A stretch of 64,000 nt of DNA from Trogon surrucura. Taxonomy: Eukaryota; Chordata; Aves; Trogoniformes; Trogonidae. Location of the stretch: NCBI GenBank assembly GCA_020746105.1, contig CM036636.1, positions 4,092,001 through 4,156,000 on the forward strand. Reading direction: 5' to 3'. The translations under genes and the position numbers were made by a program. Under the pieces are notes generated by a model, which did no database searches, was not told the origin of the DNA, and saw nothing but the letters and a program-made list of their open reading frames with translations. Below, in pieces: positions 49,401-61,256 of the stretch (its first letter is position 1; every line of letters begins with the position of its first letter).

Positions 49401-52400
49401 GATTCAATGACTTTTCATTAGAAATGGTTTCTCGTGTCTAGGGTCTGTTAAAGGAGAGGAGAGAAAGAGGGAGCAGAACAGCTGAGAAGATCTGGAGGGA
49501 GGTGTTCACCCAGCACACAGGAGAACCTGCTTCAAATCCTTGGTCTTAACTAGAAGAGGAGGGGAAATTAATCTGAATCTTTCACAACTCAGCCTATTCC
49601 TCTTTATCACCAGTACACAGGATCAGTAGCATGGATAACTCTCCCTTAAGTGTTGTGAGAAAATTAAAAAGGCCTCATTATACTCCACAATGGCAACAAA
49701 TAAATATTATTATTATTAATATTATTCCTTTATGCATCTCTCACAAGAGAAATGATTTGCTTCCAACTACAGTCCAAGGCTGCTTTTGCTGGGAAAAGAT
49801 TGGGAATCTCAGGGTTATTATCCCAGCCTCAGCTCATGATCACGATGCTTTGCTGTTCCCCAGAGGTCCTCACGATCTTTGCCTGGTGCTACGTCCTTCA
49901 TCTCAGCCTGCACTGGAGAAGCGGGCGGCTCTGAGCTGCTCACACATTCCCTTTGCTTCCGTGGAAGGTGGAAATGGCCCCTAACTGCCCTTGACCTACC
50001 TCGAGAGGGGGGGGTTATGAAGCATAATTAATTTCAGTTTCAAAAGAGCTTCGAGTTCCCGAGAAGAAAAATGCTCGAGAAGTGCAAATCATGATTAATC
50101 ATGATTATTATTTCTATAAATTCCCGCTTCAGCTTGGTTGGGAAACAGAGGGTACGTAGCGATGCCTGTGAAGGTAGGAAGGATAGATCAGCCTGACTCT
50201 CCCCTTAGCCCATGGGGCTGCAGTCACGTCTGTGCAGTTACACCCGATTAGCATCAACGCACGTGGGAAGAGAATCAGACCCCGTAGTGGCTTTCCTCTG
50301 CTCTAATGGAGAGTGCTAAATTGCTGCTAGTCTCTCTCCCTGAAGCATGCGGGAGACAGTTCAGTACTCGCTGTTCCTCTCCTTCTCCCTTGTGAAGGGA
50401 CTGGAAGGTTTAATTCAATCATATTCCTAAATGGAAAATAAAAGCGCAATGAAAAAAAAAAATGTGCAGATGTCTGTGAAAAGGATTTTGTCTTCCACGA
50501 GTTTTGATCTGGATCCTAAAAGAGCAAGACAAAACGCTGTGATTGACACCCTTGTTCCGCACAAGGTGCCTTGGAGGAAGCTTTCAGAGCAAAAGGTTTC
50601 CTTTGCTGGCAAGGGGAGTGGAGAAAGTCCAGGTTTCGCAGCTTTTTGTTTATTGTTCTTTTTTTTTGCCCCCGTCTGCTGTGTAAAGATGTGAGACCCT
50701 CTGAAGTTTTACTTTTCGGGAGAGAGCAGCCCCCCTCAGCAGAAAAGCAGGGATTCACGAGCCAGTGCTGTGCACCCTCCCGACCACTGATCCCCTTCTT
50801 GAAAAGATGATCCTACCACGGGGAGACTTCTCCCCTGCCAGATCCCAAAGCACCCAAACCCCTCTCAGTCCTCTGTGGGGTGCGTGAGCCTGAAAAATGC
50901 TGCCAGGATGAGTCCAAGTGGCTCTCCCAAGATCTGCCAGGAGCCCCTCGTGCTTGTCCCCTGGGATGCTCCTCCAAGCATCAGCCTTGTGAAGATGCTG
51001 GGAGATTTTTATTTTTAATCCCCCTTGAGACTGCTTGAAATCACAGGCACTTTGACTTTTGCTATAAATCAGTTTCAGCGATGACGACACCTCCCCAGCT
51101 GGGTAAGTCATGGTCGGCTCTGGCTGGCCTGGGTGCCATTTGCAAAATACCCTGTCTCTGGTCTGAATTGTCACCTTGGGATGGTTTTATTCAGTCCCAC
51201 TCCCTGGCATGGTGGGAGCATTGGAAATCCCATGACCTTCCCTCTCCTTTGCCACCAAGCTCTGGCTCCGAGGGGGAGAAGGGAAGGATGCTTTGCCGAG
51301 AGCTCACCCTGTTCATATATCACCAGGAAAACACTGCCGACAAACAGCAAGATTCATTTTGGTGCCAGCTGACCATAAATTTATCTGTTTGTTAATGCAG
51401 CTTCCCCCAGTTCATGTTTTGCCTAACTAGGAGCATCAAAATGTCAACCTGTCCTCAGGGGTATATCAGCCTCCCGAACTGAGGTTGGTAACAAGATTAG
51501 AGTCCATGTTGCTCAGAAGCACTGTCTCTCCTGCATGTGCTCTCTCAGTCACTTGCATTTATTTTTTTATTATCTGTTTTGTTGTGGGGTTTTTTTTTTT
51601 TCCCCTCCCACTGATGTATTTTTTTTCCCTTTTCAATTCCTCTCTTCCTCAGTTCTCAGTGAAACAAATGTGAGCTGACACACACGCACAACGTCACCTC
51701 CCCTGTCCCCGTTTGTCATGTTCCCCCCCGCTTCTTCTGCAGGCTGTCCAGCCAGACAGCACCAGCCGGAGGACAGGGACAGCTCCTGCTTGGGTCACGC
51801 TCCCCACGGAAAATCTCCAACTTTCCCCTGGTGAACCCATTCTCTATGAATGTGAAATAAGAACAAGAGCTGCTTGAAGCGGAGTAAATATGCAAACATA
51901 TGGCAGCTGGGAGAAGGGCAGGTCTGTGGCAGGAGGGAGAAGAGGACGTCCCCAACCAGCAGCCGCCTGTGGGACTCGAGCATCAGGAGCACTGGAAGAG
52001 CTTCTGGATGGAGAGCTACGACTGTGGTAAGACAGGGAAATATAAAACAGGCCCCTGGTCATGTGAAACACCTACAAAACTAGAAGAGGCTGGGGAGATA
52101 CCTCCCTTTGATACAAAGAGGTTTGAGAGCAAAGACAGGAGTGATGGGTGCTCCCCATCCAGCTTGGCAGGAGGGGACGGGAGCTCGGATGCTTTGGTGG
52201 TTGTAAGGGCACATGTTTTAAGGGATAAAACTCCCTACTCTGCCCCAACAACACCACTGAGCTCCTGCACCCGAGGAGGAGAGGGAGTGTTTGCTTCTTA
52301 TCACACTTCACTTTTAGGTTTGATTTCAAGCCCCTTTTTATTAACCTGTAGTCACCTGCTGCAGCAGTGAGCTGTGCGTTTGATTAATGGCCCCTGAAAT

Positions 52401-54576
52401 ATTATCGAGTTTGAAAGGCTGCTTGTCTGAAATTTGCACTGAATGTAGTTAGCTGGATGTTTGGGGTTTTTTTTTGCAGCTCGGCAGCCGTTTCCCACTG
52501 CAATTGCCACAAAGAGAGAAAAAGGACGCGGGTGGGGGCGAGTGGCAAAAGCGCAGGATTGCTGCACCCAGGACAAGAGCTTGCAACTATCTAGACCTTA
52601 GTCTTTGCAAAGTTTGCTCTTCCTAAACATCTCCAGAGCCACCTTGGGTATGTCTGTTGGGACTGATTGACTAAGCAATTAGCAAGCCCAGATCCTTTTG
52701 TCTGCAGACAGCAGGCCTGGGGACACAGGGGCTCCAGTCCCTGAACAGGAGAAGAGTGTGGCTAAAAAGTTATTAAACTTTTCTTGAAGTAGAAACATAA
52801 CAACATCCTTCTACCAAGAATTTATTTTCCTGACTTTTTAATAAAATATTTGACCTTCCAGGAGGAAGGAATGAAGTGTTTTCTCCCCTTAAAAATTTAA
52901 AAATAACTTGACATTTTTCATGGAACAAAGTGTCTTCCATCCAGATCTCGTTTGCTCTTATACCTGCAAAGCACACTCATGCCACTAATTTTTTGCTTTT
53001 CTACGCATGAAATTCACCCATGAAATGAGGGAATTATGAAATTAACTGTCTTGAGAACTCAGCTTCACTTGGCTCCGTCTAATAAGATGAAGGTACACGG
53101 GTAGGCACCTATATATAAATTTTAAAACTATCTGTGCAGTGCAGCTGGGCTCAGCCTCCAGAACCCTCATGCTGCAACTCTTCTCTAACTCCTCCCCGAG
53201 CAGCACTTCTGATGAAAGAAGACATGTGTCACAAAAACTCCTTTTTTTGTCAACCCAAACCTCTGGCTTGGAAAAGCAGCGTGGCCCAGGCATTAGTGCG
53301 TGAGAGCAGGACCCAGCATTCACCACCGACCGTGAGCCAAAGGTTGATTTTTGGTGTCTGGTCCCCAGGCAGTACACGGCTGTTAGAGCTTCTCACTGTG
53401 CAGCTGCTGCTGCCTTAGGATTTCTGGGTCACTTTTCAAGCTCTACCAGCGATGTGCATCATCCTGGACCAGCCTTTAGCATCTCCTTGTGCCTTTGCTT
53501 CCTCTTGTTCCTCTCTGCCTGTTTATGCTGTAATCTCCGCTGGGAAGATGTGACCTCTGCCCAACACCTGGCAAAAGGTGGTCCTTAATTCCGAATCTTA
53601 TACCATCAGGCTACTTTTTTCCTCTCTCGCTGTCTCCCAGTGGGGCAGCCCACCCAATCCTGCCTTCCTTAAACATGGCTGGCACCTCTGGTCACCATGC
53701 ACTGTGCCCTACCTAACCCCTTCCAAGATATAATGTAAATATTCTGAGATATAATACGAAGAGATGACATTGAAGTTACCTTGGGAATGGGGGTCTTGTA
53801 AGTCCAGTGGTAGTTTTTGGTACCACCATGGACTTAGGATCATCGCCTGTTTTTCTTCTAGCTCGTAACTAGAAGCAGAGTAATAAACAAGAAGTGTCTT
53901 CTGCACTGGGGTTTGGAGAGAGGAGGAGAAAGAAAACAGATGCTGCAACTAAGCTGGGATTTCCCTGAGTAAATAAATTATAAAATTATGTTAAAGCATC
54001 TTTTTAGTTGCATATAAAAGCTGGGAAATGAATATCTCCTCCATAATTGCTGCAAAGGGCCTGAAACAGCCATTTCTATTTGCAGTTTCATATTTCAATA
54101 AACTTTTATTTATTTCCATTTGAGTGAATGTTCCTGTTCATGAATATTTTGAGGGATTCAGAGCACTGTCCGAAACTAATGCTGATTTTCACTAGGGTAA
54201 ACCCACGTTCCCCCTAGATCTATACTGACATTCCTCCCTCCATGCCCATGGGGAAGCAATGAGATAACGATAATAAACATCTCCAGATATAATTGCTTTA
54301 GCTCAAACACAAAATTAACTTTCTGATGGGTTTTAAGAAAACAAGTGAGGAAGCAAGCAAAATCGCTAGCTCTCTGCTTAGCACATTATTTGAGCTGTAC
54401 TTTTTACCCTCTTTACTAAGGGAAACCATGTAATTTGTGGATGTAGACATACCTTCTGTGTTTAAATTGAACCCAAGTATTGCAACTTACTTAACTAAAT
54501 TAGGAAGTGGAGGAGAATCGCTTGCACACCTTGTTCTGAAAGCTCAAAGCCAGGAAATGAGGAGGCTACACTGCTC
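46408..54576. other. Intergenic, nothing named; possible regulatory islands
   Basis: Open frames are short and overlap on both strands, including a 156-codon frame at 51900-52370 with no recognisable domain. AT-rich patches occur near 47570-47690 and 49690-49735 (ATT-rich). A 20-bp palindrome is listed at 50087-50106. T runs occur near 51590 and 46820. Confidence 0.45.
50087..50106. promoter_or_regulatory. 20-bp perfect palindrome with homeodomain cores
   Basis: AATCATGATTAATCATGATT equals its own reverse complement. It contains a central ATTAAT and two flanking ATCATGAT words, so it could bind a homeodomain dimer. A TAATTAAT word lies about 60 bp upstream (near 50024). No binding is shown. 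Confidence 0.4.
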
Positions 54577-54600
54577 TTTTTTTTTTTTTTTTTTTTTTTT
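54577..54600 (+). repeat. T24 homopolymer
   Basis: Twenty-four consecutive T bases followed by AAATTC. No retrotransposon body was recognised beside it on the minus strand, where it would read as a poly-A tail. Confidence 0.9.
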
Positions 54601-55044
54601 AAATTCAGAACTGAAATAAGAACTTGTCCTTTCAGATTTTACAGAGGGCAAGAGTTTGGTCTAGCAAGAAATCAGCTCAGTTGGGGGTGTATGAGAGACC
54701 CACTTTTAGATTCCTGCTGTGAATCATGCGGTGGATATTACCGAGCTTCCCTTCTACGAGGTTTCTAGTCCTTCTGAGTTTCGAGCAGTAATTCCAATTT
54801 CAGAAGTTTTACTCTTGAACCTGAGAAAAATCTGCAGAAAAATCTCAGTTTAATACATTTCTCAATAAATAGAAGTAATTACAGAGTGACCTATTTGAGG
54901 ATTCAGGCCGTGCTGTGAAATGTTGGACCCATGAACCTGGCATTTCCCTTCAGACTTGTCGTGCAAGCACCATCAAAGGCATTTCTCATGTCCCTATCCA
55001 TTTAGACACAGTCATTTTTCCTTTAGATACTGTCCCTTTTTTTT

Positions 55045-55092
55045 CCCTTTCTTAATTTTTCCTTTCTTAATTTTTCCCTTTCTTAATTTTTT
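55045..55092 (+). repeat. Short tandem repeat, three 15-16-bp units
   Basis: CCCTTTCTTAATTTTT is repeated three times with one-base length changes. It ends about 100 bp before the LTR. Confidence 0.75.
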
Positions 55093-55193
55093 TTAAAAAT
55101 CATTACTTCTGGGGTTGTTCTGAATTGGATCTACAGGAGTCTCAAAGTTCCCTCAGTGCTGATACAGAACTACAAAAACTTTACTTTGCTTCT

Positions 55194-55902
55194 TGTCCCG
55201 GTTGGAGAACCCCAGGATAAAAGTTCCCTGGGGCTCCTGGCATAGCGGACAACCCCAACGGTGGAAAGAGAGCAGCTGGGCCAATGGGGAGGAGAAGATG
55301 GGTCAGGTGACCCAAAAGGACCAATCAAAACGTTCCTTCCCATGGTGCTCAGTATATAAGGATCCCTAGGAAGCACCTTGAGCCCCTTAGTGCTGCTGTG
55401 TTGAGTGGGTGGTGTTGGGTGTTCCTCAGCTCTCCCTGTGCTGTTGGTGTTTTTGCCTCCTGTCTTCCCAATGCAGAGGAGCACAAGTTGTTAGGACAAC
55501 TATTTATCCTGCCTCACCAGGTAGGAATGGCACAGTTTTGTTTTTGTCTTTTTTTTTCTTGAGTGTCATTGGGACTCTGGGGTTGGGTGCTCCCATCTGC
55601 CGCTGAGTCCAGTCTAGCATTTTGTTGTTTTTTTTTTTTTGCTTGGGGTCTAGTTGTCATCTGGAAGGTGTGGGTTTCCTATTAACATACTCTCTTCTAT
55701 CTTTGAATATATTTGCATGCTTGTATAATGTCTGTGCACAGTTCAACATCTTTATTGTTACTCTGTTATTTTCTCTTTTGTTGTACTGGTTCAAGGATTC
55801 TTTTCAACCTCTCTCCCTGGTTCCTCCTCTGGGAGGGTGGTGGTGGGACCGCAGAGAGCATCTATCAAAGTTCAGTGGCCAGTCCAGCCTTAAACTTGGA
55901 CA
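55194..55902 (+). mobile_element. Probable solo LTR of an endogenous retrovirus
   Basis: The segment starts TGTCCCGGTT and ends in AAACTTGGACA, giving TG...CA termini about 709 bp apart. It has two CCAAT boxes (55281 and 55321) and a TATA box (55353), in the order expected of a U3 promoter. The 3' part resembles avian ERV LTRs: a T-rich tract with ATTGTTACTCTGTT and TTTTGTTGTACTGG, then CTCCTCTGGGAGGGTGGTG and finally a CCAGCCTTAAAC-like end. No gag, pol or env frame flanks it, so it is most simply a solo LTR left by recombination. No exact target duplication is visible; another possible end at 55929 gives flanks CTTCT and CTTCA. No polyadenylation hexamer is obvious. The class is uncertain. 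Confidence 0.6.
55281..55360 (+). promoter_or_regulatory. LTR promoter elements: CCAAT boxes and TATA box
   Basis: CCAAT at 55281-55285 and 55321-55325 and TATATAAG at 55353-55360. The 28-bp gap from the second CCAAT to the TATA box is short but compatible with a compact U3 promoter. Transcription would run rightwards, away from TLR4. Confidence 0.5.
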
Positions 55903-57422
55903 CTGAACTGTCCTGTCCCACGGGAGGCACTTCAGTACTGAGGGGATAAGCATGTGATTCGACTCCCATCAGCCAGCTGAGCTGCACTCACTGACTCTCT
56001 GCCTGGGATTAGCCCACTGCTGCTACAGAGCAGCTCTCGTTAGCTCAAACCGCCTTCTCGGAGCTTTGCCTGGCTTTCCTTGTCAGTTAAGCTAATGCAT
56101 TTCACTTTGCGAGGGAGCAGGATTACCAGCAAGAGACTGTCTCGCAGAGACTTGGTAGCTTGATATGCCCCATGTTGCTGACTTTTTATGGAGAGTTGAT
56201 TTTCTTTTTTTTTTTTCTTTTTTTCTTGGGGCATAGAGACCTGGTTTGGGGGAATCTGGAGCTCAACTGGATGGGAAAGTGATGAGAGATGGGGCTCTGA
56301 GGGGAGTTATTCTGTGTTGTGTTTTTTTCTTTTTTTGGGGTATTTTTTTTGAGGAGATGGTACGCAACTGCCTGATGGTCACTCCTGCTTTTGCTCTGAG
56401 CTGGCTGTGACAAGGCTGAGGCTCGTTGCCCGCTGCTGGGGAGCAAAGAGGTGTGGGGGGAGCGGGGGCTGCTGGAGCGAGCTGGGTCCATATGCCCGCA
56501 GGCATCCTGGAGACCGGCGCAATACGGAGCGGTTCAGCGTTTGATGAATGTTGTCATTAGCGTTCGTGGCACTTACGGGCTTCCATTTATCCTGAGCAAC
56601 AGTGATTTATGTCTGGAGCATGTATCCAGGTAAAAAGTATTTTAAAAGCTAAGGGAGGGGCTCTCAAAGAGCTTTAGCCTCTTCCCCTCCTCTCCTTTGC
56701 CACAAACTAATAAAAAAAATAAGTGTGGGGGTGACAGCGTGAGGGGAGTCTTCCCTCTTCTCTGTGGTTGTCCAGTGCTACAACAGGCAGTCGCTTCATT
56801 TGAGAAGACCCTTTATGTCCCCTGAAAAATGCCTTTTAATTGTTCCTGACATTTCTCCTTTTCCACAGCTGGCTTCTCCATCTCCCCACCCTCCTAAGGG
56901 TGCATCTTTCAGAGCTGCCTGCCTGTGCCAGGGCGATGGTGTGGGGCTGTGCTGCAGGGATGCAGCCCAGCTGGTGAGGAAATGAGCCCGAAACCTCCCT
57001 CACGCAGCCTGGTGGTGGCAAATGTGGGAGGGGAAGAAAAGGCAGGGGGGCAGGTTTGATTGTTTGTTAAAAACCAGATTCCTGTCCTCCCTAGCACCAA
57101 TTAGGTTTTTAGTTGGGCGAAAAGAAAACTCAAAGCCAATAGTTTCATTATGACAGTAGAAAAAGTTGGGTTGTGTACTTTTATGTGAATAACACTTTGA
57201 AGAGTCAAACTGATAAATGCCAGGCATTCAAAACCAAAGTTTTTATTGAACCCCAGTGGTTTTTTTCACCCTCTTTCTGTTCCATTTTAAGAAATAGACC
57301 ATTTTGGTCCTGATTTGGATGGGGAAGCTAATCTCCAGCTTTCACAGAATGGGAACTCAGCTTTCTGATGAGCTCTGCCTGCCTATGGACTCCCCAGTCA
57401 GCAGTTTAATGCCATTCCATTC

Positions 57423-57515
57423 ATTTACACCAGTGTAAATCAGGAGTAATTGTCCTGAAATCAATGTCACTGTGATTGACCAGATTTTCAGAAGAGCTGA
57501 GCTCCCAGCTAAACC
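57423..57515. repeat. Ancient sauropsid interspersed repeat fragment
   Basis: TTTACACCAGTGTAAATCAG is followed by GAGTAATTGTCCTGAAATCA and then CAGATTTTCAGAAGAGCTGA. These words recall old repeats common in turtles and crocodilians ('tttacaccagtgtaaatcaggagtaactcc' and 'ttttcaaaagtgctgagcaccc' types). The call rests on remembered family text. Confidence 0.45.
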
Positions 57516-60500
57516 CCTGTGATACGTGGCCAGATGTATTTATTTCATTTAAAGAGCTCTGTGGATACCTATCCCCTATGAAATTGGGCACTGAATGACA
57601 ATGTTGAATGCTGATTGCAGCTTGGTGGAAAATGAGGGAGGGGAGAAAAAGCAATATTTGCAAAAGGCATTGAAAAAGAGTTGTGAGTTTTTTTCTTTCC
57701 CAAGATCATTCTGTTTTTCTCTAACTTCCATCTTCCTCCCCCGTCCAAGAATGCGTACGCTCTTCCTGCTTTCTATTCATGATTCTCTCCCTGTCTCTGA
57801 CCGTGAGATTGCATCTCGGCACAAAACGTACACGAGGCATCCTGTGGGCTGAGGAGGCTGCAGAGAAAGGAAAACTTCCCCAAAGGAGATGTGCTGCCCC
57901 ATACCTCTACTAGGGTAATTATTGACCTCATTGGGCATAAGCCTTTCTACCTCACTTAAGGTTGAAGCAAGTCTTGAGAGTCTTGCCTTTAGAGTTTGAG
58001 TTTTTGCCTCAAGCCAGCCCCTCGGGGTAGCTGTGGGTCAGCGGTGAAGGTTGAGGATGGACACTGGTAGTGACAGGGTCATACATTTTGCCCAGATGTG
58101 CCATGGTTGGATTCCCCTTTGCAGCTCTGGATGTTGCCCTGGAAGCCTGTTCCACGCCGCAGGGGGAAGGGGACCCAAGCAGCAAGACGAGTTTGCTGGG
58201 GCAGCCACCAAAGGGAGAGGTTTGGCACCCTGTGTGGGGCACCCATGGGTCTGTCTGAAGGCAGGACCCACCAGTTTGGCCTCCTGCTCTCTACTGCAAG
58301 CTGCCCTCTGCTGCCACCTCGCTTGCCCGTGTTGTGGTGTTCCCATGCTGGTTGCATGAAGCAGCATCTTGTGCGTGCAGAAGGGCTGGTTGCAGGCCTG
58401 AGGGTCTGGGCTGGGTGAGAAATTTATTAATTGCTTCTTTGCTAACCTTCTTGGTATTCCCCCCACCCCTCCCTTTTGCTTGTGAATGAATGGCAAACAC
58501 CTCTGCCATTCAGGCTTTCTGGGTGAGGATGTGCAGGGAGTGAGTGGGTGAACAGAGAGGAGAAGGGGGAGCATCCTTTGGGAAGGAAGAGGATGTGTGT
58601 GTGTTGAACCACATGTTCTCATTTTGATTCACACCGAGTATGAAAGGCAAGCAGAAACCCAATTAGTAACCTCTGAACTAGCCCTGTGTTATCTCGGGGA
58701 ACACATGCCATCTGCCAGCTCCTCTGCCACCCGATGGCCCCCTCCTCTCCACAGCTAGATGAAACAGGTGGTGGAGATGCGTTTTGGGCTGGAGACGCCA
58801 CACAGGGACCAATGTTTAATAGAACAAAACATAGCCACTCCCCCAAATCAGTCCCCAACCCATGGTTATCTGCAACCTCCTCTCTCCTCCTCAGTCTCAT
58901 CCTGCAGACTGGCTCAGCTCAGACAATCTTTTGGCTTCGCTGACCCCAGAAGGGTTGAGAGTAGCTCAGAGCACTGATGAGGAGCTCTTTCGACTGCCAG
59001 TGGCTGGGCTGACAGGGCTCATCTTGTGCCATGGGCTGCTGTCAACGCTTTGCTGTGTGCTGTGGTCAGAGAAAGCTGCCCCCAGCCAAAAAGAGGGAGA
59101 TTTCTAAGGAGAATGCAGCAATAAAACTCGCAGTTCTGGCACCTAAGCTTACAGGATCTGGGCATTGCTATGATGAAACCCAGGGGTAACGGACAGGCAG
59201 AGTTGGTCACAAATACAATTCTTCAGTGCTGACCTTGCTTTCAGCATGGATGTTCTCACTCAGATGTTTGCGTGGCTGATATTTTGTACAGCACCCATCT
59301 GGGCGGAGGTTATAGGTGGCTGTGCCCAGGCTGTCCTCCCTGGTGTACTGTGGCAGAAAGGGAAGAAAGGGGCAACAGCATGACCTGGCTGTGTGACCTG
59401 GGTGCTGCAAACAGCTGGAGCTCCTAAACAACCTCTGGTTGAGATCCAGGTTTGCAACCTGCTCTTACGGGCCCAGGGTGTGGATGAAGTGGTTGATGGC
59501 AACAACAGCTCCTCCATCACTGGGAGGAGACAGAGGCAGAAAGTGCTGCAAATGAAAATGCATGGCTCCTTCCACATCTCTGGTGAGAGGGACACCCATC
59601 CCAACCTGTCCCTTCCCACGAATGGCCGAGGTTTGGCTGCGCTGCTTCCCTTCCCCTGCAGCCTGGATAATTGTGTGTTTACAGTAAAATTGACAGATGG
59701 GAGTTTCAGTGTTTCGGGGAGGCAGATGGTATCAGAGGAGGGTGGGAAAAGTCTGGCAAGGAAATGCCAACCGGCTCTCCTTGTGCCAAAGCTGCAACAT
59801 ATGCCTGCCTTATGCAAAGCAGCCCCGTTCTCCTCCAGAAAAGTTCAGGGAAGTAGAGCTGTGAATCAATAACCTGGGTCTCCTGTCAAATGCTGCACGT
59901 GCTGATGGCCTCTGTCTTTCCCAGCTAGAGAGAAGCCTGTAACTGAACAGGAGGAGGGGAAAGACATGTGAGATCTGGACCCTGTGGTCCATGCTGTGCA
60001 TGGAGTCCAGAAGGAGTCACAATGGTGTTGAGCCCTTGGTAGATTGAGAATGGTTAATGAAAATCCTCGAAATATTTTTTTCTCTCCTCCTCTCTTTTGC
60101 TCAGGGAGCTCCAGCTACAGAGCCAGGACCCTGAGGTGTGGGTTTTTCCTGTGCATGACAAGTGGTGGAGAGAAAAGAGAAAAATTTGTCTCTTCAGAGC
60201 ATTGGAGATTGATTACTTAAAGGAGACATAAAGCAGGTTTTCTTTGGATGTGGTTTGGGGTCACACTTGGCTACCAATATCCCACTCCTGTGTAGGGATG
60301 GGCTGCCTTGAGGAGTCCATGAACATGTCACATTTGTAACTATAACATCTACTCAGCTTGTAGACCTATAGATCTTCCTTTTTACTACCCTAGCGACCAC
60401 TATCCTCCCCTCTCCTTCCACTTCTCCTTGTGCCCATCAGGTGAATATCTCTAAGTCCTCTGGGACAGATAAAGGGATAGCTTTCCTTTTCCTACTATGC

Positions 60501-60640
60501 AGTGGCTCATGTGAGGGATATCAGCTGAAGTACCAGCACAGCCACTTCTAGGTTGAGGTGGAGGCTAAGCATCAGGCAAAGGACATCTCGTGCAAAATAC
60601 CTTTCAAATTCAAATTTTTGGGCCCTTCTTGCCAGCAAAG

Positions 60641-60680
60641 AAAGTGGTAAAGAAAGTTAGAAAGTGGTAAAGAAAGTTAG
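60641..60680 (+). repeat. Exact 20-bp tandem duplication
   Basis: AAAGTGGTAAAGAAAGTTAG occurs twice in direct succession without a mismatch, which suggests a recent slippage or duplication event. Confidence 0.9.
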
Positions 60681-61003
60681 AAACTTTAACGGGACATGGA
60701 CGTTAGCATCAGCTGCTTAAAAACTGCAGGAGATTTGTTCACCATGAATGACCAGGACCGAGTTTGAAACCTCCCTGGAAAGCAGTTTTCTCCATTGTGG
60801 CTGCTGACACTGTGTTCAGCTCGCTGCATCTTCTTCAGAGCCCCTGATATTGTCAACAAGGAGGTTGGTGAGGTGGTGAGGAGGACTCTACATTTATGAA
60901 GAAGAATAATAGATCTGGGACTTATGAGGCTACTCAGAAGAAAAACCACAGAGGCAGATATCTCTCTGTTAGGCTCCGCAGCAGCCATGGCTCTGTATGG
61001 GGG

Positions 61004-61256
61004 AGAATCGCAGAATGTTAGGGTTTGGAAGAGACCTCGAAAGATCATCTAATCCAAGCCCCTTGCCAGAGCAGGATCACCTACACAGGTCACACAGGAA
61101 AGCATCCAGGCGGGTTTTGAATGTCTCCAGAGAAGCAGACTCCACACCCTCCCTGGGCAGCCTGTGCCAGGGCTCTGTCACCCTCACACTGAAAAAGCTT
61201 TTCCTAATGTTTTTGTGGAACCTTCCATGCTCCAGCTTGCACCCACTGCCCTGTTG
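61004..61256 (-). mobile_element. CR1 LINE 3' fragment
   Basis: On the minus strand this encodes the C-terminal end of CR1 ORF2 (FHKNIRKSFFSVRVTEPWHR, LPREGVESASLETFKTRLDA), followed by the 3' UTR and a tail of short repeats (CATTCTGCGATTCT at the 61004 end). It is a short, 5'-truncated insertion of the common bird type. Preservation of the frame suggests moderate age. The upstream part of the 110-codon frame reaching 61409 is flanking DNA. Confidence 0.9.

Larger units (their letters stand above)
55903..61003. other. Intergenic, nothing named apart from an ancient repeat
   Basis: T-rich simple sequence occupies about 56205-56350. Between about 56450 and 56600 the sequence has more CpG and no repeat signature. 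Long frames on the minus strand (194 codons at 58038-58622 and 185 at 59260-59817) overlap plus-strand frames and lack domains. Confidence 0.45.

Noticed and set aside
51900..52370. 156-codon open frame on the plus strand
   Set aside because: Overlaps several frames on both strands and matches no family I recognise; length is within chance for 64 kb of GC-moderate DNA.
58038..58622. 194-codon open frame on the minus strand
   Set aside because: Competing long frames on the plus strand, proline- and serine-rich composition and no domain; most likely chance.
59260..59817. 185-codon open frame on the minus strand
   Set aside because: Overlaps a 159-codon frame on the opposite strand; neither has a recognisable domain.
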